Made by a program: the position numbers and the translations under genes
Shown here: positions 26,032 through 34,660 of the stretch, one piece after another
Layout of the letters: every line of letters begins with the position of its first letter
Numbering within the stretch: position 1 is the first letter of the stretch
Source of the DNA: Nannocystis sp. RBIL2
Lineage (GTDB): Bacteria; Myxococcota_A; Polyangia; Nannocystales; Nannocystaceae
DNA: 64,000 nt
Assembly (NCBI RefSeq): GCF_026626745.1
Contig: NZ_JAPNJW010000001.1
Coordinates: 5,874,001-5,938,000 of the forward strand
Direction of reading: 5' to 3'
The notes under the pieces: generated by a model
The model's database searches: none
Seen by the model: the letters and a program-made list of their open reading frames with translations, nothing else
Told to the model about the DNA's origin: nothing

Positions 26032-27027
26032 TCACGCGCCCGGTCGACGCTTGAACACGACGAACAGGTAGCCCAGCGAGGGGAACAGCACCAGGCCGCC
26101 GATGGCGAGGGCGACGAGGATCGGCGTCAACACCGAGGCCGGCGCGGCAGTGCCCGCGATCGTGTAGCCGGGATAGGCGAGGTAGGGGTACTGCGCGACG
26201 GCCCAGCCGACGACGATCAGCGTCACCTGCGCCATCGCGCTCACGCGCGCGAGGAGGTCGCGGCGGGCCCCCAGGGCGTAGATCGCGACCACGGCGGCGA
26301 GGCCGGTGGCGAGGTGCAGCGGGGTGGCCCACGGGCTGGCCGAAAGGTCATGTCGGATCACGGGCGGCGCGACGAGGTAGGCCACCAGCGCGGTGACGCC
26401 GACGACGACCGCCGAGCCGAGCGCGCGGGCGCGGAAGTCGGCGCGCAGGTCCGGATCGCCGGCCTCGCGCACGAGGTAGACGGCGGCGAGGAAGGCGAAC
26501 AGCGCCAGAGTGAACAGGCCGACGGCGAGCGGGTACGGGGCGAGCCACTCGGACAGGAAGTCGGTGTCGACGAGGCCGGTCGCAGGGTCGACGTCGAAGC
26601 CAGTGCCGAGCGCGCCGAGGACGACGCCGAGAGTGATCGGGGTGAGCAGGCTGGCGACCGCGAACACGCCGCCCCAGCGCAGGGCGCCGCGGCCGTGGAG
26701 CGGGTCGTAGTGGGCGAACACGAAGGCCGAGCCGCGCAGGACGATGCCGACCAACATCAGCGCGAGCGGGAGGTGCAGGGCGGTGCAGACCGCGGCGAAG
26801 GCGGTGGGGAAGCAGACGAAGAGGAGGACGATCAGGAGGATCAGCCACACATGGTTGGCCTCCCAGATCGGTTTGATAGAGTCGTCGACGAGCCGCCGCT
26901 GAGCGGCCTTGCGCGGACCCCAGGCGAGGAGCTGCCACACGCCGCCGCCGAAGTCGGCGCCGCCCGTGAGGGTGTAGAGCACGAGGGCGACGAGCATCAC
27001 GCCGGCGATCATCAGCTCGGGTGTCAT
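26032..27027 (-). CDS. cydB: Cytochrome bd oxidase subunit II
   Basis: 331 residues with about eight or nine hydrophobic spans; the N-terminal TGGADFGGGVWQLLA and IWEANHVWLILLIVLLFVCFPTAF are the conserved CydB core. With CydA it forms the quinol oxidase that reduces oxygen at high affinity without proton pumping. It lies 94 bp after cydA in the same direction; the gap carries a 14-bp repeat pair. No small CydX is evident. Confidence 0.93.
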   Translation of the reverse strand: MTPELMIAGVMLVALVLYTLTGGADFGGGVWQLLAWGPRKAAQRRLVDDSIKPIWEANHVWLILLIVLLFVCFPTAFAAVCTALHLPLALMLVGIVLRGSAFVFAHYDPLHGRGALRWGGVFAVASLLTPITLGVVLGALGTGFDVDPATGLVDTDFLSEWLAPYPLAVGLFTLALFAFLAAVYLVREAGDPDLRADFRARALGSAVVVGVTALVAYLVAPPVIRHDLSASPWATPLHLATGLAAVVAIYALGARRDLLARVSAMAQVTLIVVGWAVAQYPYLAYPGYTIAGTAAPASVLTPILVALAIGGLVLFPSLGYLFVVFKRRPGA

Positions 27028-27053
27028 GCGACCTCCGTGGATGGCCGATGGGG

Positions 27054-27081
27054 CATGTCTTGAGGGGCAGGTTTCGAACAG
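27054..27081. repeat. 14-bp repeat, 2 units between cydA and cydB
   Basis: CATGTCT at 27054 and CAGG at 27068, 14 bp apart with TGAGGGG between. It sits in the leader of cydB, where an RNA hairpin could tune expression of the second gene. Confidence 0.65.
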
Positions 27082-27121
27082 TGCTCGCGGATGCGAGTCC
27101 GAGGATGCGGCTGCGAGAGGG

Positions 27122-28468
27122 TCATCGCGGCGCCTCCGGGGGGAGCTGTTCGGGGATGTCCGCAGGGACAGATTGATTGCGGTCGGCGGCGAACACGACG
27201 CGGCGCAGCAGGACGATCACCGTGACGCCGAGGAGGACGTAGAGGCCGGTGAAGGCGAGGAACGGGATGACGAGGTGAGGCGTGGGCGTGACGGCGTCGG
27301 CGGTGCGCAGGATGCCCTGGACGATCCACGGCTGGCGGCCGACCTCGGTGACTGTCCAGCCGGCCTCGATGGCGATGACCCCGAGCGGGGCGCTGACGAC
27401 GAGGAGGCGCAGGTACCAGTCGGGCAGCTCGCGGCGGCGGACGGCGAACGCGGCGCCGAGGCCGGCGACTGCGATCATGGCGAGGCCGCAGCCGACCATG
27501 ATCTGGAAGGCGACGTGGACGACTGCGACGGGCGGCCGTTCGTCGCGGGGGAATTCCTTGAGGCCGACGACCTCGGCGTGCGGGTCGCCGTGGGCGAGGA
27601 AGCTGAGGAGGTAGGGGATTTCAAGGGACCAGCGGGTCTCCTCGGCCTGCTCGTCGGGCCAGCCGAAGATCCGGAAGGGCGCGCCGCGCTCGGTGTTCCA
27701 GTGGCCCTCCATCGCCGCGAGCTTGATCGGCTGGTGCTCGGCGACGTGCTTGGCGGCGACGTCGCCGGTGATCGGCTGGAGCAGGGCGAACGCGGCGCCG
27801 ACGACGAGGGCGATCTTCAGGGCCGGGCGGTGGAGCTCGCGCCTGACGCCGCGCAGCAGCATGGCGGCGTGGATGCCCGCGACCGCGAAGCCGACGCTGG
27901 CGAAGGCGGCGCAGGTCATGTGCAGCACCTCGCTGAAGGCGGCGGGGTTCCACATGGCGGCGAACGGGTCGACGCCGGTGACGCCGCCGGCGGGGCTGCC
28001 GGTGAAGCCGGTCGGGGTGTTCATCCAGGCGTTGGCGCACAGGACGAAGGCGGCGCTGGCGGTGCCGGCGAGCAAGACCATGACGCCGGACAGCAGGTGC
28101 ACGCGCGGCGAGACGCGGTCGCGACCGTAGAGAAAGATGCCGAGGAAGATCGCCTCGAGGAAGAAGGCGAAGCCCTCGAGCGAGAAGGGCATGCCGACGA
28201 TCGGGCCGGCGAAGGCCATGAACTGCGGCCACAAGAGGCCGAGCTCGAAGGACAGGACGGTGCCCGAGACGGCGCCGACGGCGAACATGATCGCGGTGCC
28301 CTTCGACCACCGCTCGGCCAGCTCGCGATAGATGGGCTCACCGGTGCGCTGGTGGAGCCGCTCGGCGATCACCATCAGGAGCGGCATCGCCATGCCGACG
28401 ATGGCGAACAGGATGTGAAAGGCCAGCGACATCGCCATCTGGGCGCGGGCGGCGAGGAGGTCGGTCAT
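27122..28468 (-). CDS. cydA: Cytochrome bd oxidase subunit I
   Basis: CydA binds hemes b558, b595 and d. The 448-residue protein starts at ATG 28468 (the frame runs on to 28534 without family similarity). His18 in LAFHILFAIVG is the b595 ligand position; HMTCAAFASVGFAVAGIHAA gives the b558 His region; TEVGRQPWIVQG is the signature near the last Q-pool contacts. The Q-loop is of the short type. The extreme C-terminus contains a 14-bp repeat pair (NQSVPADIPEQ). Confidence 0.94.
   Translation of the reverse strand: MTDLLAARAQMAMSLAFHILFAIVGMAMPLLMVIAERLHQRTGEPIYRELAERWSKGTAIMFAVGAVSGTVLSFELGLLWPQFMAFAGPIVGMPFSLEGFAFFLEAIFLGIFLYGRDRVSPRVHLLSGVMVLLAGTASAAFVLCANAWMNTPTGFTGSPAGGVTGVDPFAAMWNPAAFSEVLHMTCAAFASVGFAVAGIHAAMLLRGVRRELHRPALKIALVVGAAFALLQPITGDVAAKHVAEHQPIKLAAMEGHWNTERGAPFRIFGWPDEQAEETRWSLEIPYLLSFLAHGDPHAEVVGLKEFPRDERPPVAVVHVAFQIMVGCGLAMIAVAGLGAAFAVRRRELPDWYLRLLVVSAPLGVIAIEAGWTVTEVGRQPWIVQGILRTADAVTPTPHLVIPFLAFTGLYVLLGVTVIVLLRRVVFAADRNQSVPADIPEQLPPEAPR
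27155..27182. repeat. 14-bp repeat, 2 units inside the 3' end of cydA
   Basis: GATGTCC at 27155 and CAGA at 27169 with GCAGGGA between. They encode part of the cytosolic tail of CydA. Confidence 0.55.
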
Positions 28469-28562
28469 GGTGCCTCGGTTCAAGAGTACGACCGGTCGGG
28501 AGTCGAGGCGGCAGGACGTCGCGGGCTTGTGCACGGCCGACGCGAGGTGCTAAGCCGACGAG

Positions 28563-29288
28563 ATGCGGGCGCGAGTTCCGGCGTGGCGAGGGCTGTACGC
28601 GATCCTCGACCTGCCGCACGCGGGTGGGCTCGAGCCGGCGGCGGCGCTGGCCGGGCTGCTCGGGGTCATGGAGATCGGTCCGGAGAAAGCTCCCGCGATC
28701 GTGCAGCTGCGGGCCAAGCAGGCCGACGCGGCGGAGCGCGAGCGGCTGGTGCGTGAGCTGGCGCCCATGGTCCGCGCGGCGGGTGCTCTGCTGATCGTCG
28801 ACGACGACGTCGAGGCGGCGATGGCGGCGGCCGACGGGGTCCACTTGGGTCAAGAGGACATGGCGGAGCGGACAGGTGACCGGCCGTGGTCCGAGTGGCT
28901 GTCGGAGCTGCGTCGCGCCGCGCCGCCGGGCTTCTTGATCGGGCTGTCGACGCACACGCGGGCCCAGGTCCTGCACGCGGCGAGCCTCGACGTCGACTAC
29001 ATCGGCTTCGGCCCGATCCTGCGGACCCGCTCCAAACTCGCGCAGGAGCCCGCTGTCGGCTTCGAGGAGCTGGAGCAGGTGTGCGCGATCAGCCCGCACC
29101 CGGTGGTAGCGATCGGCGGCCTCGGAGCCGAGGAGGCGCTGCGGTGCGCACGGGCGGGAGCGGCCGGCGCGGCGATGATCGGCGCGCTCGTGGGTTCGAC
29201 CCAGGAAGAGGTCCACGCGCGGGCGACGGACCTGGCGGCGGCGATCCGGCACGCGATTGACGCGCTGGGTCAGCCGTCCGGCCGATAA
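28563..29288 (+). CDS. thiE: Thiamine-phosphate synthase
   Basis: ThiE joins the thiazole and pyrimidine phosphates to thiamine phosphate. The TIM-barrel protein (241 residues) shows AIVQLRAKQADAAERERLV for the pyrimidine site, LIVDDDVEAAMAAADGVHLGQEDM, DYIGFGPILRTRSK and VVAIGGLGAEEA. The length is a little above the usual 210. A 14-bp repeat pair (28859, 28873) encodes EDMAERTGDR right after GQE. It is divergent from cydA and stands alone without other thi genes. Confidence 0.9.
   Translation: MRARVPAWRGLYAILDLPHAGGLEPAAALAGLLGVMEIGPEKAPAIVQLRAKQADAAERERLVRELAPMVRAAGALLIVDDDVEAAMAAADGVHLGQEDMAERTGDRPWSEWLSELRRAAPPGFLIGLSTHTRAQVLHAASLDVDYIGFGPILRTRSKLAQEPAVGFEELEQVCAISPHPVVAIGGLGAEEALRCARAGAAGAAMIGALVGSTQEEVHARATDLAAAIRHAIDALGQPSGR
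28859..28886. repeat. 14-bp repeat, 2 units inside thiE
   Basis: CATG at 28859 and CAGG at 28873 with GCGGAGCGGA between. In frame, coding for the loop after the conserved GQED of ThiE. Confidence 0.6.
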
Positions 29289-29418
29289 GGCGAGCGGGCC
29301 GCCCGATCGCTGACGCACAGACCGGCGGTCGTGCCGCGAACTTGCGGCGCCGGCCGATCGGGGGCATCACAGAAGGGTGCAGCTAGCGGGCGATACGGCG
29401 GGTAGGGCAGTGCGTCGC

Positions 29419-29613
29419 ATGGCGACGTCCGCCGAGCCCGGTCGCGAGGTGGTCGACGTGTTCGTCGCGCGTCGCCATGTCCGCACCGGCCCCCTGCACG
29501 TGCGGCCGCTCGGCGACGTCGACGATCGCTCGGGCCTCGAGACCCGACTGCCGCTGCTGATCCTGCTCGGCCTCGGCGTGCTCGTCGGCGTGCAGGTCTA
29601 TCTGGCCGTCTAG
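29419..29613 (+). CDS. Possible small single-span membrane protein
   Basis: 64 residues from ATG at 29419: a charged head (GREVVDVFVARRHVRTGPLHVRPLGDVDDR) and a C-terminal span LPLLILLGLGVLVGVQVYLAV. No family is recognised and there is no strong ribosome-binding site; an in-frame GTG at 29377 is an alternative. Coding is plausible from the clean hydrophobic end but not certain. Confidence 0.4.
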   Translation: MATSAEPGREVVDVFVARRHVRTGPLHVRPLGDVDDRSGLETRLPLLILLGLGVLVGVQVYLAV

Positions 29614-29757
29614 CGCCGTTTCGGCGCTGTTGGGCCCGCTGCGGGCGAGGCTGCTCCGTTCGCTGCTCGCGTTTTCACGCGCGCCGGCGGAGTCGCTTCG
29701 GCTCCTACATGGGCGCGAAGCGGGGTTCGTGCGATGGAGCGCGGACGAACGAAAGGC

Positions 29758-29841
29758 CCTGTCCTCACGGACAGGGCCTTCGGTGCATGCTCTTCGGAGC
29801 ATGTCGCAAGGGACATGGCCCTTGCGACAGATGACTCAGCT
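29758..29841. repeat. 14-bp repeat array, 6 phased units before the thiolase stop
   Basis: Unit starts 29758 (CCTG), 29772 (CAGG), 29786 (CATG), 29800 (CATG), 29814 (CATG) and 29828 (CAGA), every step exactly 14 bp. One pair folds as CATGCTC TTCG GAGCATG (UUCG loop). It ends at the thiolase stop codon, between convergent genes. Confidence 0.9.
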
Positions 29842-31035
29842 GTGCTCGAGCACGAGGGCGATGCCCTGGCCGCCGCCGATGCAGGCGGCGCCGACGGCGT
29901 AGCGGCCGGAGCGGCGGCGGAGCTCGTGGACGAGGTGCGCGGTGATGCGAGCGCCCGAGGCGCCGAGCGGGTGGCCGAGGGCGATGGCGCCGCCGTCGAC
30001 GTTGGTCTTCTCGCGGTCGAGGCCGAGCTCCTTCTCGCAGGCGAGGTACTGGGCGGCGAAGGCCTCGTTGATCTCGAACAGGTCGACGTCGCTCTGGGCG
30101 AGGCCGGCCCGGGCGAGGGCGCCGCGGATCGCGGGGACCGGGCCGATGCCCATGATCGTCGGCTCGACGCCGGCGACGTGCCACTGGACGATGCGCGCGA
30201 GCGAGGTGAGGTTGTGGCGCTTGACGGCCTCCTCGCTGGCGAGCACGAGCGCGGCGCCGCCGTCACAAATGCCGGAGGCGTTGCCGGCGGTGACGACGCC
30301 GTCCTTCTTGAAGGAGGCGGGCAGCTTGGCCATGTTGTCGAGGTTGGCGTCGCGGCGCGGGTGCTCGTCGACTGCGAACTGGGTCGAGCCCTTCTTCGAC
30401 TTGATCTCGATCGGCGCGAGCTCGGCGGCGAAGCGGCCGGCGTCCTGCGCGGCGGCCCAGCCCTGCTGCGAGCGCAGGCCGTAGGCGTCGCACTCGGCGC
30501 GGCTGATGCCGTACTTCTCGGCCAGGTTCTCGGCGGTGATCGCCATCGAGCAGCCGGCGTATGGGTCGGTCAGCGAGGTCCACAGGCTGTCCTCGAGCTT
30601 GAGGTCGACGCCGAGCCGGGCGCCCCAGCGCAGGCCGCGACCGACGTGCGGGGCCTGGCTCATGCTCTCCGAGCCGCCGACGAGCGCGATCTCGGCGTCG
30701 CCGGCGAGGATGTCGTGGACGCCGCTGACGACCGCCTGGAAGCCCGAACCGCACAGGCGGTTGACGGTGAGCGCCGGGACGGGGATCGGGACGCCGCTCT
30801 TGAGGCCGACGTGGCGCGCGAGGTAGATCGCGTCCGCCGAGGTCTGGGCGACGTTGCCGAACACCACGGTGTCGACGACCTCGGGGCTGACCCCGCCGGC
30901 CTGCAGCGCGGCCTTGGCGGCGACCACGGCGAGGTCGGTCGCGGTGAAGTCCTTCAGCGCGCCGCCGAAGGTGCCGAAGGGCGTGCGCTTGGCCGCGACG
31001 ATGTGAATGGCGCGAGAGAGTGGCTTCTTGGTCAT
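29836..31035 (-). CDS. Thiolase (acetyl-CoA C-acyltransferase)
   Basis: 399 residues of the thiolase family, which condense or cleave acyl-CoA with a cysteine nucleophile. Visible are NRLCGSGFQAVVSG (acyl-enzyme Cys, about residue 93), the GGSESMS loop, INEAFAAQ, GGAIALGHPLGASGARI (His) and CIGGGQGIALV (base Cys). Sequence does not separate biosynthetic acetoacetyl-CoA thiolase from degradative types. No hydratase or dehydrogenase is beside it. Confidence 0.93.
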   Translation of the reverse strand: MTKKPLSRAIHIVAAKRTPFGTFGGALKDFTATDLAVVAAKAALQAGGVSPEVVDTVVFGNVAQTSADAIYLARHVGLKSGVPIPVPALTVNRLCGSGFQAVVSGVHDILAGDAEIALVGGSESMSQAPHVGRGLRWGARLGVDLKLEDSLWTSLTDPYAGCSMAITAENLAEKYGISRAECDAYGLRSQQGWAAAQDAGRFAAELAPIEIKSKKGSTQFAVDEHPRRDANLDNMAKLPASFKKDGVVTAGNASGICDGGAALVLASEEAVKRHNLTSLARIVQWHVAGVEPTIMGIGPVPAIRGALARAGLAQSDVDLFEINEAFAAQYLACEKELGLDREKTNVDGGAIALGHPLGASGARITAHLVHELRRRSGRYAVGAACIGGGQGIALVLEHS

Positions 31036-31122
31036 ACGTGGGCTCGTTGCTCGAAGTATGCGGGAGGGGTGCAGACCGCGAAAGGTTGAGCATCCTCACG
31101 GTTTGCGCTTCAATCACGGAGG

Positions 31123-31917
31123 TTGCTGCTCTCGATCGTCATCGCGGCCTCGACGCTGCTCGCCTCGCCCGCTCCGCCGTCCACGCCGGAGCCGGCGCCG
31201 GCGCTCGGCACCGTGTCCGTCGCTCCGCCGAAGTCGACGCTGCAGCGACTTGAGGTTCCGCAAACTCCCGCGAGCGAGACCCCGCCGCGGCCGTCGACTC
31301 GCGAGAGGCTGCGGCGGTACCTCACTCGTCCGGTGGCGCGCTCGGTCCGCTACCTCGATCACGGCGTGATCGGGGTCGGTGTGGCGCTGGGGCTGCCCGA
31401 GATCTATCGCGTCGAGCTGCAGCTCGGGCTGTTCGACCACGTGACGCTCGGGGCGACGGCACACTGGCTTCCGGGACAGGTGCGGCCGAACTGGTCGCCG
31501 AAGGCGGCGGTGGCGTTCTGGCGCGGGCGCCTGCTCGAGGTCGGGGCGTTCTATCAGCAGGTGCTGTACCCGCCGACGCGCGACGACGGCGATCCGATGA
31601 CGATCGAGTTCCAGCGCCGGGCCCAGTACCTGATGGCCAGCGTGAGCCTGTCGCAGGCGTGGCTGACCGGCGGCTTCGACATCGGCTGGGCTCGCGGGCG
31701 CGAGGCGCAGGCGCTGCTCACAGGAGAGGACCTCGAGAACGGCACGGCCTTCGTGGTCCGCGACCGCCTCGGCGGCGGGCTGCACCTGCGCTTCGGCACC
31801 CGCCGCGTCGGCGTGACGATGCAGGCCTGGTACCCGTACCTGGCGGCCGAGCTGGTGCTCGACGTCCGCTTCGGCGCGTTCGAGATGCGAAGGCGCGGCG
31901 GCTGGCGCGAGCTCTGA
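31123..31917 (+). CDS. Exported protein, possibly outer-membrane-associated
   Basis: 264 residues: a signal peptide (MLLSIVIAASTLLASPAPP), a Pro-rich stretch, then a region of alternating aromatic/hydrophobic strands such as RVELQLGLFDHVTLGATAHWLPG and LEVGAFYQQVLYPP, as in small beta barrels. The only start in the open frame is TTG at 31123 (a stop lies at 31087), directly after CACGGAGG with almost no spacer, which is unusual. No family is recognised. A 14-bp repeat begins at its stop. Confidence 0.65.
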   Translation: MLLSIVIAASTLLASPAPPSTPEPAPALGTVSVAPPKSTLQRLEVPQTPASETPPRPSTRERLRRYLTRPVARSVRYLDHGVIGVGVALGLPEIYRVELQLGLFDHVTLGATAHWLPGQVRPNWSPKAAVAFWRGRLLEVGAFYQQVLYPPTRDDGDPMTIEFQRRAQYLMASVSLSQAWLTGGFDIGWARGREAQALLTGEDLENGTAFVVRDRLGGGLHLRFGTRRVGVTMQAWYPYLAAELVLDVRFGAFEMRRRGGWREL

Positions 31918-31970
31918 GCTGTCCCCGGGGACAGTTCATGAAGCTGTCCCGAGGGTCAGGCGCGGAGGCG
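31918..31970. repeat. 14-bp repeat units between convergent genes
   Basis: GCTGTCC 31918 with CAGT 31932, and GCTGTCC 31943 with CAGG 31957, both 14 bp apart. The first pair folds as CTGTCC CCGG GGACAG. The block spans the gap and reaches the stop of the phospholipase gene. Confidence 0.75.
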
Positions 31971-33596
31971 GGCGACGCCGAGGCGCTCGGCGTGCTTGAG
32001 CAGCCGGAGGGTGGCGGCGACCTGCCTGGCGCGGAAGTTCTCGTCGAGCTGGACGCCGAGGCGGTCGAACAGCTCGTGCTGGCTGGTCGTGCGGCCGACT
32101 CGGGCGGTGATCTGGTCGATCGAGACGTCGACGAGCGGGATCGGCGGGCCCGGCTGAGGGTCGCTCAGGTACTCGGGGTTGATGCACGACGAGACGTCGT
32201 TGGCGGTCATCATGCGGTCGTTGAGGGCGGCGATGCCGAAGCGACGCATGAGGGTGGCGCCGATCGAGCAGTGCTCGAACTGGGTGCTGACGACGCAGCC
32301 CTTGCGCACGCGCGGGCCGATGACGAGCGAGGGCACGCGGAAGCCCAGCTGGGTGAACTCGGGCTCGTCGTCGATGGTGGTCGGCGGCGCGACGTGGTCG
32401 TAGAAGCCGCCGTGCTCGTCGTAGGTGATGATGAAGAGGGTGTTCTCCCAGCCCGGACCCTCGGCGAGGGCCTTGTAGATCGAGCCGATCAAGATCTGCC
32501 CGAGCTGGATGTCGTGGTCGGGGTGGTCGTCGTTGGAGGTGAAGCCGGGGTCGATGACGGTGAAGTTGGGCAGCGCGCCGGCGGCCGCGTCGGCGAAGAA
32601 GCGGTCGAGGTCGTTGGGGTTCGTCAGCGCGTCGAGGCTGAAGCCGTCGATGCCGTCGGCCAGCTTGCCCCACACCGTCGGCACCAGCGGGAAGGCGCCC
32701 GCGACCCACGGGACGTCGGTGAAGTAGATCCGGCTGGTCACGCCGGCGTCGTCGCAGGCGTGCCACAGGGTCTGCAAGAACGGCGAGGGGAAGTTGCTCT
32801 TGCCGCCGTCGGAGCTGCAGGCGTGGACGTAGTAGCGGTTCGGCCAGGTCGGGCCCATGACCGAGCAGAACCACCGGTCGCACAGGGCGAAGTTGTCGGC
32901 CAGCGCGTAGAGCACGGGGATCTGCTCACGCACGTGGTAACCCATGACCTGCTCGCCGTAGCCCGGGTTCTTCTTCTCGTTCTCGAACACGAAGCCGTTG
33001 CAGTCGCCGAGGTTGAACTGAGTGTGGCACTCGTCCCACTCGTGCGGCGGATCTTGCGGCTGGAACTCGTCGAGCTTGAAGACGGTGACGTCGCCGAGGC
33101 CGATGCTCGGGTTCCACTCGTCGCCGTTCAGGCCGTCCACCACGCGACCCTCGAGGAAATCGAGCGAGCCGAAGTAGTGATCGAAGGAGCGGTTCTCCAT
33201 CACCAGCACGACGACGTGCTCGATGCCCGCGAGCAGCAACTCGGGGCTGAGATCGCTCTTGGCGCACTCGCTGACCGGCGACTCGGTGGTCGACTCGCCG
33301 GTGCTGTCGCCGGTCGTCGTGGTGGTGTCGTCGCCGGTCGTGCTCGAGCCGGTGCTGCCGGTGTCGCTGTCGCTGCCGTCCGACGTGGTCGGCACGCCGG
33401 TGGTGCTCGACGTGCCGCCGCCGGTGGTCGTGGTGCCGCTCGACGGATCGGTCGAACCGCCGTCGCTGGCGCCGCTGGGCCCGCTGCCGTCGTCACCGCA
33501 GCCGAACGCAGTGCCGCCGACGAGCGCGGCGATCGTCTGCAGCGCGCGTCGCCGGGAGAACCGCGTACGGGCGGCCCGCAGGTACTTCTTCGTCAT
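31956..33596 (-). CDS. Tat-exported phospholipase C / phosphoesterase-family lipoprotein
   Basis: 546 residues of the family of non-haemolytic phospholipase C and AcpA-type phosphatases. The twin-arginine-like SRRRALQ precedes a hydrophobic segment and lipobox TAFGC, so it is probably a Tat-exported lipoprotein. A linker of Thr, Ser, Gly and Asp (about 38-108) follows. The catalytic domain has ENRSFDHYFGSL at its start, DDHPDHDIQLGQ, and YDEHGGFYDHVAPP, the metal-binding and nucleophile motifs. The C-terminal carbohydrate-like domain of full phospholipase C is absent. Confidence 0.88.
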   Translation of the reverse strand: MTKKYLRAARTRFSRRRALQTIAALVGGTAFGCGDDGSGPSGASDGGSTDPSSGTTTTGGGTSSTTGVPTTSDGSDSDTGSTGSSTTGDDTTTTTGDSTGESTTESPVSECAKSDLSPELLLAGIEHVVVLVMENRSFDHYFGSLDFLEGRVVDGLNGDEWNPSIGLGDVTVFKLDEFQPQDPPHEWDECHTQFNLGDCNGFVFENEKKNPGYGEQVMGYHVREQIPVLYALADNFALCDRWFCSVMGPTWPNRYYVHACSSDGGKSNFPSPFLQTLWHACDDAGVTSRIYFTDVPWVAGAFPLVPTVWGKLADGIDGFSLDALTNPNDLDRFFADAAAGALPNFTVIDPGFTSNDDHPDHDIQLGQILIGSIYKALAEGPGWENTLFIITYDEHGGFYDHVAPPTTIDDEPEFTQLGFRVPSLVIGPRVRKGCVVSTQFEHCSIGATLMRRFGIAALNDRMMTANDVSSCINPEYLSDPQPGPPIPLVDVSIDQITARVGRTTSQHELFDRLGVQLDENFRARQVAATLRLLKHAERLGVARLRA

Positions 33597-33772
33597 TCGC
33601 CGGCGAGACTACCGCCTCGATCCGCCGACCGACAGGCCCGCTGAGGCCGCTCGCTGGAGCTACGCGAAGATGTCGCGACCGCGTGTCGGGAGGCGGCGAG
33701 CGCGGCGCCGCGCGAAGGGAGTCGTCGCGCGCGCTCGAGCAGGGGCGAAGGGTCGGCGACGACGGCGCAGCG

Positions 33773-34000
33773 CTAAAAAGTGAAGTGCTGCGAGACGATG
33801 TCCTCGTTCTCGATCAGCTTTGCCGTGGGGCGGGGCTTGACGACGGTGGGTACGGGCACGCCGGCCGCATCCAATTTTTCCGCAATAATCTCTTCGAGAT
33901 ACCCGCTGACGCTGAGGCCGGTGGACTCGCAATAGTCCTTGAGCCGCTGATAGGTGATGCCCTTGACCGAGATGCTCCTGCGGGTCTGTCGCTTCGCCAT
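33773..34000 (-). CDS. Small ribbon-helix-helix-like protein
   Basis: 75 residues. The basic N-terminus RRSISVKGITYQRLKDYCESTGLSVSGYLEEIIAEKLDAAGV reads as a beta strand followed by two helices, the RHH fold of CopG/Arc regulators, and then a Pro-rich tail. GGGAGGACAGC lies just before the ATG. No toxin or partner gene is beside it, so an autonomous regulator is more likely than an antitoxin. Confidence 0.7.
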   Translation of the reverse strand: MAKRQTRRSISVKGITYQRLKDYCESTGLSVSGYLEEIIAEKLDAAGVPVPTVVKPRPTAKLIENEDIVSQHFTF

Positions 34001-34660
34001 GCTGTCCTCCCTTCGCCTGGTGGCTCCTGCTCTCCAGCCTCTACGTCAAGCGCTGTCCGCACGCAAGGGCCATTCCACACTGCCCTAGGATGCGCGAGGG
34101 GCGCAACCTGGTAGAGACCGCTATCATGACAGTCAAGTATGGGATATTGCTAGCAGAACCGGATCTCCGTGAGGCTCGATCTCATTGGTGGATCAGTCGA
34201 GTTCGAGCATGGTGGATCACAGATATTTTCTGTAATCGGAGAGATCTCGGAGATCTCCTCAGCTATTTTAACCTAGCCACAAGCCCCGCAGCAAGGGGCT
34301 TGTTCGGATTGTGTCCACGGCCAAACGCCGGGTACCGTGATGTGAAATACAGAAAAATCGCCCCCATGAACAGGTGCGAATTCTGACCTTCCGCAGCTGC
34401 GGAGGTTCACGCTTCATCGGTAGCCTCCGAAGACACGTCGCCGACGGGCACGTACGCGGGCTCAGGAACGAAGTCGTCGGCGAACGTCGAGGTGACCTAC
34501 GGGTTGCGTGGAATGCGGGCTTCGTCGGACTCACCGTTCACTGCGGCGGCGGGGAGCGAGGGCTCCGGACCGCGGACGTGATCACACCCGGGGATTGACG
34601 TATCGTGCCACCATCGCCCTGTTCGGGGGTGTTCGCACCGTGCCCTCGTCGGTCCGCACC
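34001..34660. other. Gene-poor stretch with lower GC content
   Basis: No supported gene. From about 34120 to 34380 GC content falls visibly (for example GACAGTCAAGTATGGGATATTGC) compared with all flanking DNA. It contains a short palindromic cluster of GAGATCTC words at 34235-34258 and a terminator-like hairpin at 34279. The open frame at 34090-34386 (98 codons) has no family features. This may be a remnant of acquired DNA or an unrecognised RNA gene. Confidence 0.55.
34279..34303. terminator. Terminator-like hairpin in the low-GC stretch
   Basis: ACAAGCCCC and GGGGCTTGT form a perfect 9-bp stem with loop GCAGCAA. The T-run is better on the minus strand (GGCTAGGTTAAAAT) than on the plus strand. 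Without a clear gene next to it, its role is open. Confidence 0.5.

Noticed and set aside
33773..34000. RHH protein as an antitoxin
   Set aside because: No toxin-like partner gene lies next to it on either side.
34090..34386. 98-codon frame in the low-GC stretch as a gene
   Set aside because: No ribosome-binding site, no recognisable domain and codon use unlike neighbours; left as gap content.
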